Assembly (NCBI GenBank): GCA_963422465.1
Contig: OY730169.1
Coordinates: 3,038,001-3,102,000 of the forward strand
Length of the DNA: 64,000 nt
Source: Lichina pygmaea
Taxonomy: Eukaryota; Ascomycota; Lichinomycetes; Lichinales; Lichinaceae
Reading direction: 5' to 3'
Position 1 is the stretch's first letter. Every line of letters begins with the position of its first letter. A program made the translations under genes and the position numbers. This document shows, piece by piece, positions 23,298 through 34,654 of the stretch. Under the pieces are notes generated by a model that did not search any database, had not been told where the DNA came from, and saw only the letters and a program-made list of their open reading frames with translations.

Positions 23298-26200
23298 GTC
23301 AAAAGCTGCTCGCATGTACCGTGCGATACTGTACCACTATGCCTTGATTTTTCAAGCAGAAGGGGATCATAAGCCGTGATGGAGGTCATATCGGCCTGAA
23401 ATTGGAAGTGGAACTCTACAAGAAGAATCCCAGGGCCCGCGGCCAAGGGCCAGTCTGGGGTCGGCTAGAGCGCGCCTCTCACATGATGCCGAAGCGTCCA
23501 AAAAAGGTGACGACGACAGCTCGGCTTGCTCGGGTCACGCTCTGGCCCGCTGAGCCGAGCTCCACGTACGGAAGTACGCTTGTGGAGTCCCATAGTCACG
23601 GCAATAGCCGGCGGTGGAGTGCTCAAGTGCTATTAGTAAGCAGGAAAGCTACAAGATGCTCACGTGGCTAACCTGTCCCGGGAAGTTGTCGTGTTCAGGA
23701 CGGATAGAATCGGAAGTCTGCCCTCCAGCGCTACTGTATCTAATTGGCACGTGACTCATGCAAGACCACATTTCCGCTCATTCTTCCCACACAAAAATTT
23801 CTCTTGCCAATCCAGCCACCGTCCCCAACAGGCGTTGGATGGAGGAAACACTGCAAGAAAGAAGCTGGATGGTGAGTTCACGAAGCTCTCTCGACACGTC
23901 TTCTGCATCTATCATTTCATCTACCTACAGCACGGTTATCTCTCCCTGATGATTTGTTTCAAACCGCTAAACTAGAGTCTTTGATCTCCTTCCACAACAC
24001 GAAGGGAGCGTGAAACTCCATTGCATACGTCAGTCTGATCGAGAGATGCCACTCGTCGTCGCCCGTTCATGTTCTCAACATTACGGTCAGTGATTGTGTT
24101 CGCCCAGCTGACGTGTTTCGTACTTGGCCAGGATAATTGCTCGTCATCGTCGATCCGCAATCGCCATCGTTGCTGCGCGACAAGATGGAGCTCGCCCCAC
24201 GGCTTGGGATGCTACGGTAGCAGGTAAGACGTTGCTGCGCCGTCCACGGTCCTTTCATATCTCGCGCGGAACAGTGTGCCTGGCAGAGATGATTGTAAAC
24301 GCAACAAAGCTGGAAATTACCGACCGAGTCCTTTTCAGGTCGTTGGCGACAATTTTTAATTCCTGAGCCTCATCACCGATCCTTCTCTGATGTTTGAGTA
24401 TGTGGTGGCATTGTGGCTGGGCTATGCTGACCTTGGACATGTAGAGAAGGACCTCATCGTCGATAGCAACGCACACTGACTGCCTTGCGACTTGCCAGTG
24501 GCATGTAAGCCACTCTGCCTTATCTCATGCAACCTACCACACACTGGCGCTTCACATGACGCAACGCAAGATGAATGGCACTGGGCACCGACAGCTTTCC
24601 CGGCAACCCGGTGGCTGGCTTGTGATAGGATATGCCTACCTCATGGCAGGCCTAGAAAACCTCGCCTTCTGAACACCTGACCTTCCCTCCTCGAGTCTCA
24701 ACTTAGGACCAGCAATCAGCCCTAATACGTGTCTGAGGCCACAGCTGCGCAAGCAGAACGAAGCACTATCGACTCTGCACAGCTAGGAGTGTCCACACTC
24801 TTAGTCGTTCGTCCGTCGATGCCTGGTAAGCCATCCCATTGTCCTCCAGATGATGGCTCACCATATCCATCACCCTCCCGCATCTCCCTTCCAATATGAT
24901 GATCCTAGATGACGAGTTTGATCCGGGCTGTCCCGATGCAGACACTTCTCTCACATACCATTCATGCATTTATCTGACTACCCACTGCCTACCACCTCTG
25001 CTCGATCTTCTCCTGACGACGGCACAGAGCGAAGCTGACCCGAGATGTGACTTGCAGTATCCCCTTTGGAAGCAGTCATGCTTTCTGCTGAGTCCGGGGC
25101 CCGTGGACGTGACAGTATATGCATAGAAGAATGTTGTTTGTATGTTGCGCCGAGCTTGATAACGGTACTCGATCATCCTGTGGTGATCGAAGTACGTGCA
25201 GCTGAACAGTATCACGTCCTCGCCCAATATAAGTCATTGCCTGTAGATTTCTTTCCTATCTAGTTGGCTCTCATCCAAGCAGCTACTGTACGTAAGCACC
25301 TCACTGAACAGCGTGCAAAAGTCTTCTCATCTTCAGCAACGGCAGGCGGGGTCCACAGAGCGGGTAGTCCGAGACAAAACCCTGCCTCAGTGTTCTGATT
25401 ACTAGAAATCGGCTTGTAATCAAGCTTGGCCGTCGCCAGAGACGGTACGATGGCCAATATACGTTACCGTCCAGCATTACCTGCCCGATGGGGGTCCGCA
25501 AAATGTTTCTTCTTCGTCCAGGCTTATACCTCGTACATTGTGAGCATCGTGCTCTTTGCTGTAAAGTAGACAGTTGGGATGGTTCTCAATGCCCCGTACG
25601 GAGATACCTAACGCAAGTCTGGGCAGAAGCTACGAGTAGCCATCCTATCATTCCCGAGCCAATGTCTACCGGTGCTAGGTACCAATCTGATTCGTGCTTA
25701 TGTCATCAAAATTCAAGTCACCCAACCGTCACAAGGCTTTTCTTTCCGCACACGACAAACCTCGATCATTTGTCGGCGGCCGGGTTCTTCTGCAGGAATT
25801 TCCTCGCACTCGACGCTGCTCGCCAGTTGGAAATATCAAGGTCAGTCTCAACCTTTCTTCTACGGTTCCGCTTCTTGCCGTTTCTGATATGATGATGCCT
25901 TGACAACGTATACTCTTGACAAGCATATGTCCAAGTCGTCCAAGCAAAAAAAAAAAAAAGGACGTCGAAGACGACGCCCGTCACAGCCTGACCGAACATC
26001 CTCCAAACGAGAGACCTTTACGGTACCACCACCGTTGACGGATGGCTGCTGACTCGATCGTGCTAGGGCGTTGCTTCGCGGGTCCCTATCTAGGCTCTAC
26101 TCAGCTCTCGCGAGTCGTAAGTGGCTGGCCATTCTCTTTCTTTCAGACTTATAGCGTACTGTTCAAAGCGTTTCCTCGGCACCTCAATGATGATCTCCTT

Positions 26201-26680
26201 CTTTACTCACGACGGTCGACATAGCCATCTTCGGTCTTGATGAAAATGACCCTTGACCGGGTCGAATCTGACATGTACTGTGCAGTCCATGCTCGGTGCT
26301 TTCTCTTTCTCCTTTGGTTGGCAGGACATCCTGTGATATCACAAGCAAGGCTGTGAAGGCTGACTCGAGCGTGTCTCATCTTATCCACTACCGTACAGAT
26401 GCGTCGTCATGTGAAGCCGATCGAACTATCAACTCGTCAGCCAGGTGCTACATGTAGCACTCGTCCATCTGCGACAGATCATCGGCTGCCGAATTCGATA
26501 GCACCGGCTAAACACTGTGTCCAACACATCTGCGAAACAGCTGAAGACGTTCCTAGTATGCACATGCCGTGATTAATTGATGACGCTTCCCATCAATATT
26601 CGCATCAATATTTGCGAGTTGTCAGACTCAACCTCTCCGAATACACAAAGCGCTCTCTGGATTAACCTCGTTTCAAACCC
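23298..26680. other. Large intergenic region without a supported gene
   Basis: About 3.4 kb between the FBP1 start and the 3' end of the PTH11-like gene. Many short frames exist but none resembles a known family or continues across good splice sites. A run of 13 A lies at about 25947. The first few hundred bases should contain the FBP1 promoter. Confidence 0.45.
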
Positions 26681-28065
26681 TCAAAATGACGACCCAACCT
26701 CGGACGAGTCCAGATACCATGACATCTGTGCAAATGAAAGGTCTGTGCCGACCAGAAGCTCGGCATCCAACATGAATGGTGTTCCCTGACTCTTGGGGCT
26801 CGTCACCATCTCGTCGCACGATACACGATACAAGGTGTCATGAACGCTAGAACTGGGCGAGTCGCGGCTGTTCTGCTCGGCATCTCGGAGAGTCATCTCG
26901 CTGGGCCAGCTTGGTTTGTGAGTGCCATTGCTGCTCGTCGTCAGCTCCTGTTGATCCGAGGCGCGCCGTCGCCGTCGGAACAGCGAGCGCAATGCCGGCA
27001 AGCAAGCGCAGATGATGCCGCAGTTGACCTCCGCATAAGACCAGAGACCCCCGAAGGTCGAGTCATCTAAGACGCTTCAGCCAACAGGCCTCAACCCGGT
27101 AAAGTGGTTCTTACAGAGGGGATCGTCAGAGTCGAATTTGTGGATGAACGGGAACCGCGCACTGGCGGTCAGACAAGTACTGTGCCGGTGGCACTTCAGC
27201 AGTTACATCTCGACTTGGGCGGGGCGGATGTCTTACAGAATGCCGATGCCAAAGATGAAAATGAGGCCAATCCTTTGCTTCGTCGTGATTTTAAGCGTGA
27301 AGACCATGGGCAGCGGCATCAGGAGGATGACGACATCGGCCACGACGCTGAAAATGGTATTGGCAAAGAGGGTCGGGGTCATCCTCATGCAACTGCCAGG
27401 CCGGTCCCTGTCCCAGAAGTGCCTGATCGGTTCGCACTGGGCGACGATGGGTATGTGGACTCCGACGGTAAACATGACGCAGAAGGCCGAGACGAGATAG
27501 ACGATCCGCCGGAAGCCCTGGCTCGGGTTGATGCGGTGATAGAAGGCGAGGATGCCGAGCTTGTTGGCGAGTGCGGCAGGGTTCCACAGGACTATGAAGA
27601 CGTATAGCCTCTTTGGAACGAAGACAGTGTCAGTGGCTCCGTGTCTACGCCGAAGGAGAGGGGGCCGGACCTTCATGCTGTCCCTGAACTCCTCCTTGGA
27701 GATGTCCCAGACGTGCTGGCCCCACCCACGATTGACGCCTGGCGCGAGTCAGCTGCCGGGACGACGGGCGCCGCGAACGTCCAGCTAGGAGCCTAGGACG
27801 CACTGACCGAGAACCGCAGGCACGAAGATGCCCACCGATAGCAGCTGTCAAGCTCCGTTAGCAGCCGAACCCAGGAGAAGCACGTCTCCGCGACGACCCG
27901 ACTCACCCATGCCATGACGACGAAGAAGTCGTCCCATCCCGGCGTCTGCCCTCTCGTCGACCTCGCAACGAGACGCAGGATCACCGACACGGACGACAAG
28001 GCAAGCAGCGATATCAAGGACGCCAGGAGCTGCGCTCCGGTCTGGCTCTCCACGCCGCCGCCCAT
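26681..28065 (-). CDS. PTH11-like seven-span integral membrane protein
   Basis: Six exons (28065-27907, 27844-27808, 27738-27671, 27610-27237, 27179-27115, 27066-26681) join in phase to 362 residues; introns are 48-69 nt. The fungal 'rhodopsin-domain' family to which PTH11 belongs is recognised by DDFFVVMAW after the first span, GWGQHVWDIS, NKLGILAFYHRINP, CEPIRHFWD, the span VVADVVILLMPLPMV and the last span AEVNCGIICACLPALRSLF. Seven hydrophobic stretches are visible, with a Ser-rich cytoplasmic tail of about 100 residues starting with FRRRRR. The family holds fungal GPCR-like proteins used in surface sensing; this member has no obvious N-terminal CFEM domain. The start is Met 28065, since the longer frame begins only with TTG. 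Ligand and role are unknown. The donor of the third intron, GTCCGG, is weak. Confidence 0.85.
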
Positions 28066-28651
28066 CTGGCGCTGGGTCGCTCTGGCGACGATCCGGCGCT
28101 TACGCAAGTGGAGACGCTGTCACTGGACCGCCCATTCGGAGACGAGCATGTCGGCCAGGGTCGGAGGTCGAAGATACTTTCACCACTCTTCCTGGGCGAC
28201 GTCGGACAAGCGCATTTACACGGGCAGTGTTCGGCATGGTGATACAGGCCCGCCATGCCACCTGCCGGTAGCTTGGAACGACATTCGTCATCGCCGTCGT
28301 CTTTTCCGCCGTCGATCGATGGAGGTAATTCACGCCAATCCCTGGCCCACGCTTCGGCTACGCTCCGGCGTCGAGGCTCCCCGCCGCAAGGACCACTTTC
28401 CTCCCAAGGTTACGGAGCATTAAATCGGGATCTCGGGATCTCGGGATCTCGGGATCTCGGGCTGGGAAGCCCACGTGGGAAATACAACTAACTACTGTAC
28501 GTAAGGTACTATACTGTACAGTACATGAGTTGTACGCATGTAGGATCACAAGTCGCTCTGACCGGCGCGCTCTTCTTCCTTTGAAACAGGCCGTGGCCAG
28601 AGCTGTACTGTACGAATACTATACCGTACATCTAATTATACCCCATCCGTC
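28066..28651. other. Promoter side of the PTH11-like gene
   Basis: No gene visible. Contains the 8-bp repeat at 28427-28461 and several GTAC palindromes at about 28495-28635. Confidence 0.45.
28427..28461. repeat. 8-bp tandem repeat, four copies
   Basis: GGGATCTC is repeated four times without change, followed by GGG. Confidence 0.9.
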
Positions 28652-29059
28652 GTGGGACGGAAGAAGCTTGTTATGCCAACGTTCCATCGCAGGACACTAT
28701 GCCGCCACGGCCGCCTACGGTATATTTTTCCTCTTCTCATCTTCGCATCTTCCCTGACCTCCTTCACCTCTCCACCTCCTTCACCTCCTTCACCTCCTCG
28801 TCTCCCCAATTCCCCCAAAGAAACCACAGAACCCACAGAACCCACAGAACCCACAGAAACCACAGAACCCACAGAACCCACAGAACCCACAGAACCCACA
28901 GAACCCACAGAACCCACAGAACCCACAGAACCCACAGAACCCACAGAACCCACAGAACCCACAGAACCCACAGAACCCACAGAACCCACAGAACCCACAG
29001 AACCCACAGAACCCACAGAACCCACAGAACCCACAGAATCTAGAAGCACAGAAATTTAG
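28652..29059 (+). other. Open frame with Thr-Glu-Pro repeats, coding status unclear
   Basis: The frame reads a hydrophobic stretch (YIFPLLIFASSLTSFTS), a short Pro/Ser segment, then about 24 Thr-Glu-Pro units, ending soon after the repeat. That order resembles a tiny secreted repeat protein, but the first Met is not followed closely by the hydrophobic part, the minisatellite keeps all three frames open by itself, and no intron or homologue supports it. I list it as an observation, not as a gene. Confidence 0.2.
28821..29038. repeat. 9-bp minisatellite, about 24 copies
   Basis: The unit ACAGAACCC (GGGTTCTGT on the other strand) repeats almost perfectly about 24 times; two units read ACAGAAACC instead. 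As the unit length is a multiple of three and contains no stop, three reading frames stay open: Thr-Glu-Pro or His-Arg-Thr on the plus strand and Val-Gly-Ser on the minus strand. The long frames here may therefore be by-products of the repeat. Confidence 0.95.
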
Positions 29060-29779
29060 ACAGCCTCAACTCCCCAAGCGACTCAACCCAGCTCGACCCA
29101 GCTCGATCCAAAACTCGATCCAGGCCAACTACGAGTAAGGTGCATCGTAGCCCCGAGAGAACCGTTCAGGGCAGATACCCGCGCCAAGCGCCCCACCCAG
29201 CGCGCGACCGCTCACCGGCTCAGAGCGGCACCACCGGCTCATCGGACATAGCCATCCACATGCACATGGCTCCGCATCGACACGCACCTTTTTGGCTCAA
29301 TTGTTCCTTGTCCCATTCACATATGTACGTTTACTGATCTACCCATCGTGCCTGTCTTGCCTGTCGTGCCTGTCGTGCATGTCGTGCAAGAGGGCGTGGA
29401 GAGGAAAGAGGTCTTCGAGTAATTTTTCTCGCGTAGACCTTTCCTACTCGCACGAGAGAAGTGCTCGGCGGGAGAATGATCGGTCTGGATAATAGTCCTG
29501 GAGGCGTCGGAGAAAGAAGGGCTGGCTCCCACGGCTCCGTATGTCGACGGATGTTATAACCGCGTGGTTTTCAGGCGAGGTCGTTGAGTCTGATCACATG
29601 ATTTATCGGATTACCGGTACCTCATCAACAATACGTACCGTACTGAGAAGAGGTCCTGTGTGATTTATCACAAGACTGAGGCTCAGGCATCGTGCTCTTC
29701 GTGGGCTCGAGCATCTTCTGCTTGAACGTATCTGGGCTTGGAGCCTTTGCCGCTGCTGCGAGCGTCTAGTCTGTCCGCC
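29060..29779. other. Spacer with short repeats
   Basis: No gene is visible. Contains a GCTCGA(C/T)CCA repeat near 29085-29125 and the CGTGCCTGT repeat listed separately. Confidence 0.45.
29347..29387. repeat. 9-bp tandem repeat, four to five copies
   Basis: CGTGCCTGT repeats with single-base changes (TTGCCTGT, CGTGCATGT). Confidence 0.85.
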
Positions 29780-29849
29780 TGTGTAGCATCAACAGTGGCC
29801 ACGCCGTCAGCCGGACGATAGCCTTGTTGGCGACTCCCACGCCACTCGT

Positions 29850-30133
29850 GCCGGTCAGCTGAGCGGTGCTGTGGCCCTCGGTTTCTCCTTGCAGGCCATC
29901 TTCGTGCATGCCAGCGGGTATAGTCCTCCACTGGCGACGCCGAGGATCTTGAGCCGCCGGAGATGTGAGATGTGAGATGCGCCATACGAAGCACATCTCG
30001 GCGAAGGAGACACCCATGGAGTTACTCTCGTAGAAGATGGGTGCTTCGTTCAGCGAGGCATACCTCACGTATCGTACCATACTCGCCGAATCCAAGGCGG
30101 CGGCCTTCCGGCAGCGAAACGGTCTGAGAAATC
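29850..30133 (-). pseudogene. Alpha/beta-hydrolase relic
   Basis: Two pieces in different frames resemble one alpha/beta-hydrolase. The right piece reads TVSLPEGRRLGFGEYGT, the usual start of the catalytic domain, then APIFYESNSMGVSFAEM at the place of the FYFHG oxyanion strand. The left piece reads LKILGVASGGLYPLACTKMA, the nucleophile-elbow region (family GxSGG). The glycine-serine-glycine elbow is altered to GVASGG, the middle of the domain is missing and the frame changes, so the gene is dead. It belongs to the decaying block 29-36 kb. Seen: the motifs and their order. Inferred: common origin. Confidence 0.45.
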
Positions 30134-31452
30134 GGAAACCACGTACGGATGTATTTCCGCATCGACAAGCATGATTCTTCTGTCACAAGACTCGGGTCCT
30201 GGAATCAAGAGTGTGTTGGATGTGACACCGATCTATCGTAAGTGGAAGCCCCTATTACGTATCTATACTCGTACGTACGTACGTAACGTAGAAGGCCCTA
30301 CAAGACCGGTCTCGTCCCACAAGTACTGTACGGTACGTTACGTACGCAGGGGCGTGTTGGGCTAATGGTCACATGACTCGACGGTTCTGCTGACAGATCA
30401 AGTCACGTGATTTTGTGATAGCTACTCATCACGTAAGCGGTCTGCAGGGGGCTGTGTCCTGAACACCAGCACCTGTGCATCAACTCTGCGGCAGCCAGGC
30501 TGCCTGACGTCTCAATGCCGAACTTATGTCCGGGTACCCGTGCCCTTTCGGGGGCACTAAGAGTAATTGTTTCTTTCCCCCCGGGCCCCCCGGGCAGGCT
30601 GGGTTGGGCCGGGCAGGCTGGGCGGGAGTACGTTACGTGCAGTACTCGTTACGGAAGTACGGAGTACATTCGTACGTATTACATAGCACCAACAAATAAC
30701 ACTCCAATAGCCTTCAGTGGCTCCCCGTACGGTACTCAAATACGGAAATACTACTTCAGCATTCCGCACAAAAACCACCTTACAAACGTACATACGGAGT
30801 ACTGAGTACACTACGCGCGGACGTGAAGTACCCGGTCCTACGTACGTAAGCACGTACAGTATGTATGGTACACCTAATGTGAACCTCGGGCTCTTGACTT
30901 CACCCTGGCGCGCCCTCTCATACAAAAAGGTCCATACTCATACAGACACTGACATGATAGGCACGACGGGCACGATAGGTAGTACCGTACGGTACAGTAC
31001 GTACCGGTAAGTAGGTGGTTTCAGGGTTGCCAACAAGGCCATGCTGAAGCCTTGGCACTCGTTCGTCCTTTGCGTTGCGTCGCATTCGTTCGTTCGTCCT
31101 CGTTCCTCGGTATGCGACTGCGACAACAGGCTCCGGCGCTCCGGGACTGTGGGGCCGTGGAGCTGTATTCAGGAGCATGGCGTGGCAGGCCCCACGCCGC
31201 CCCCGCATTTAAACGTCACAGTTTCCGGCGACACAGTCCGAAGCAATGATTACGTAGATGTGTTGCGGGCTGGGGCTGAGGCTGAGGCTGCGGAACGATA
31301 TTAATTGGGGATGCAGTGCTCAGCCTACTCATGCCAGACTCTCTTGCTGTTGCAGTCCCCATCTCCCGTTGGGAAGAATACCTTACCAAAGTACAGAATC
31401 GTCGGGGAAGGTTTGGCTTGAACTTGCTGCTTGGTCGGACGCAAGTTGAACT
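30134..31452. other. Gene-free block rich in GTAC palindromes
   Basis: No coding sequence supported. Most of the stretch between 30225 and 31010 consists of overlapping GTAC, TACGTA and CGGAGTAC palindromes and a GC-rich CCCGGGC/GGGCAGGCTGGG patch at about 30580-30625. Confidence 0.5.
30618..30870. repeat. Dense GTAC-type palindromes
   Basis: Within 250 bp there are many copies of short palindromes: GTACGTAC variants, TACGTA, AGTACGGAGTAC-like and ACGTACAGTA. Similar clusters lie at about 15400-15560, 17825-17940, 30225-30340, 36160-36290, 36930-37110 and 61915-61970, always between genes. Confidence 0.7.
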
Positions 31453-31840
31453 ATGCACATTGCTCTACTATGTCTTTTGGCTATCGCCGTCGGAAACGTC
31501 TTGTCTTTGCTGCTCCCAAAGCGAACTGTCAGTCCAGAGTTACTACACCTTGCGTCAGACTTCAAGCTTCCTACCGAGGACCAAAAGCCCAGTGATCATT
31601 GCGTAAGTGTCGGCCGCTTCGTCCATAAGGAATCAGCTGATGCCCAGCAAGATCACGTGCCTGGGCGGCTGTCTGGACAGAGCGGGTCTGCACAACTGGG
31701 TCAGCGGTGTGACTGTCGTTCCTCAATCCGCTTTAACATCGTTCAAGCTGTCAGCTGGCCTCACCGTTGCGTCATCTCTGGCCACGAGGACCAAGCTGAC
31801 GGTGAAGGCAGGTGTGGCCTAGAATGTAGCATGAATGGGC
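31453..31840 (+). pseudogene. Possible relic of a secreted lipase-like gene
   Basis: The frame begins with a good signal-peptide-like segment (MHIALLCLLAIAVGNVLS) followed by KRTVSPELLHLASDF. This recalls the propeptide boundary and first helix of secreted class-3 lipases. About 190 bases on, in another frame, come ITCLGG and HNWVSGVTVVPQSA, which recall the conserved ITC and xNW segments of that family. The catalytic GHSLGG segment is absent, so if this is a lipase it is a broken remnant. The resemblance is weak; an unrelated small secreted protein is the alternative. Confidence 0.28.
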
Positions 31841-34654
31841 ATTGCGCCGAGGGACCTGGTGGTCCTCCAATCGAGGTCGACCGGATATTCTCCAGACAGA
31901 GAGCATTGGGTTTGATGGAAGCAACGACCGAAGAGATCTCTATTCTCCCAGCTATCTTTGAACAGCAATGACATTGGATCACCAACGTGACAGTCGTGCA
32001 AGACGACTGACATTTCCACCGTTCGAGTACCGCACCGTGACGACATGGGACTAGAGACCCTGACATGCTGTAGACTGCAATCCACATCTTGAATATCTGT
32101 CAAAGTCAGATACTGGCCGAACCGAGGGGATTTCCAAGATAGAATTAGATTTGACGAAGAAATGAGAGTAGTTGAGAGTAAGGGGAAAGACGGAGAAAGA
32201 GGGTGATTCTATCGGACTGATGTCGACTCATGATCGAGGATAAGCCGATCAGGGTTGCTGAATAAGGGCAACACTTCCAGAGGAGTATTGGTGGTTCAGA
32301 ATACTGGTATGGATGAACTAGTATTTGCTTGTATAGGCGGCATTAGCGTGGTCTCTTTCTTCTCTCTTGCTCTCGTTGCCTGTTGATAGAGCGACTATCA
32401 AGCTACGAAGTACGGGCCAGTACGGTATTAAACAATCCATGATGTTGTATTGAAAAGGACACAGGAACAACAGGAGAGCAAGATCTTCCTAGTAGCCATG
32501 CTATGAGGGCGAGCTTTACGGTACCGGTACGGTACTGTTATCATAGGGATCAGCAAGGACTGCCACTTTCAGCATCGTCTATCTTTTGTGGGCTTCCGGC
32601 TGACATAATAAGTCCATGGATCGATCTCGGCATCTTCCCGGACTCGCCAAACGCGACAACTACCAAGCTGTGCAATAACGTGGAGAGGTTGCGCAATCGC
32701 GTAGCAATATAGACCCATCTCTGGCTTTCACGGTCCTCTGCAGCTAGCACAAGATGATCACTTGATGCGAACCTGGCACCCTAGTGACAGTGGCGGCAGC
32801 ATATATGAGTGCTTTGGAAGATAAGATCAGAATTCGAAGTCATACCTGGCTCGCACTTGGCACGGTGGGGTCTTTCTTGGACCATGCCATGAGGATCGCT
32901 CCACCGGAAATCATAAGCGGCATCTCAGTATGGGTAGTATAGCACGGCAGATACGGGAAGTGTCTCGCCACGATGCAGCAGGCATGGTCCGCTCCAGTGG
33001 ACTGTTCGACCAAGTGTCTTGAATCTCGATACTCTGCCATGGCGGACATGCAAGATTTGGAGAGAGGCAGGGAGCTAGTCCGTCTCCAGAGCTGCTGAGA
33101 TCGTTCGTCTCGGCAGTGTCAATGGGTACCACTGCGCACGGTGCCCGGCAGTCCTACGGATAGGCCACGACATGGAAGGCAGCTTGCTATAGATTGGCTG
33201 CTTACTCCAACCATCGCGTTCATGCAAAGTGATGCGCACATGATCTGCCGTTGACTACAGACGTCTGATTCTTGACGCAGTGCAGCTGACCGTCGTCACG
33301 GTACGCTCAAGCGCTCGTCCTGGACGTGGCCCGAATGACGAGATTGAAGCAACCGCCAAGTAGCCGACGAGGCGACGATGGCTCCAATATGGAATCGGCA
33401 GCGTCAACCTAGTGGGGGTTTTCTGCTGCGGAAAGTTTCATCGTCCGGTCCGGAATGCGGGGCATGCGATGCGAGGACCAAGCTTTGGTCCTCGCAGCTC
33501 GTGCATGGATTTCTTACCAGAGAGAAGCTGTGATCTGGCTTGACGATATGGCCCGCCGACTTACGGGCGCGCCATAGGGAAGCGAAGACACTTCACCACA
33601 GCTGCTCCAGCGACAACCCAAGACTCCCTGTCTGCGTACGAGTACTGGGGCATATTCGGAGATCGGTGCGGCCCGGACCGATGGCAGACGACCTGGGCTA
33701 GCGCAACATCTCGCAACGTATCAGCTCCCAGTACGGTATGACTACGGCGTTGGTATCACCAGTACCGGCTGGAGGAGGACTCACGCTCCACAAGGCACGC
33801 TGTTTCCTGTCTGGCTGCACTGGATTGAAAGGAAGGGCCCATGTCGAGCCAGGTAAAGCCCATGTCCACTCGGCCAAGAACCTGTTCCCTGGCAGGTCGG
33901 CATTGTGACACCTAATTCGGCGTCTCACGCTATACTACGAGGGATCAGCCTTGTAGTCCAGGTCGCGGCATCTCATACAACTATCCTGACATCAACTTCT
34001 CTCCAGCAGTGTTCCAAACTGCAGGAGCAGTCCATATATATCTGTTCATGCCCTTGCCCTGGATTCTGCCAATTGTTCCTTTAACTGCAGTGAGCATCAG
34101 TCCGGATGGACCTGTTCAGTGTCCATGGTCTTCCAGTTTTGAGGAGTGTTTTTTTTAAAAAACCTTGGCAGAGATAGCAAGGATGACAGGGAATGTGCAA
34201 GGGTAAAAGCACACGATGGGGAGGCAATTCTTCCATGTCTCCGCATACCCACTTCAAGAGGAGGCACAGTAGCAATGCTGCCTTGGATATCCTTGAATCC
34301 AAAGCGCTGACATGGAGCTTCTCCGCTTCCTTCTCGAATCCTATCCCGGAACCCTTGAGGGTAGAAATCAAACCCAGGCGGTTTTTCCTACCTGTCACGC
34401 TTTATAAACTTTGGTGCAGCTGCACATTCTGGCTCCCATGTTGTTGTGCTTATGCGGGCACTACTGCTGCTGCTTGAAACATTCTCGCTGAGAATGCACA
34501 CCGTCTAGATCCAGGAGCCTCGGCGCTCCTCTCCATCCTGCACGTCACGGCAGCCTCCGTCCCCCGGCCAGATCGCAGTCAGCCTCAGACTCGCAGATAC
34601 CCTCTCCCAGCAGGTGGAAGCGGCATCGAGCAATCCTCAGGCACATCTGCTATC
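31841..34654. other. Intergenic region without supported gene
   Basis: About 2.8 kb with short frames only. A minus-strand stretch at about 32840-33130 stays open in two frames with some protein-like composition, but I cannot assign it. No repeat stands out. Confidence 0.4.

Noticed and set aside
28652-29059. Secreted Thr-Glu-Pro repeat protein gene
   Set aside because: The 9-bp unit keeps three frames open regardless of function, and there is no independent coding evidence.
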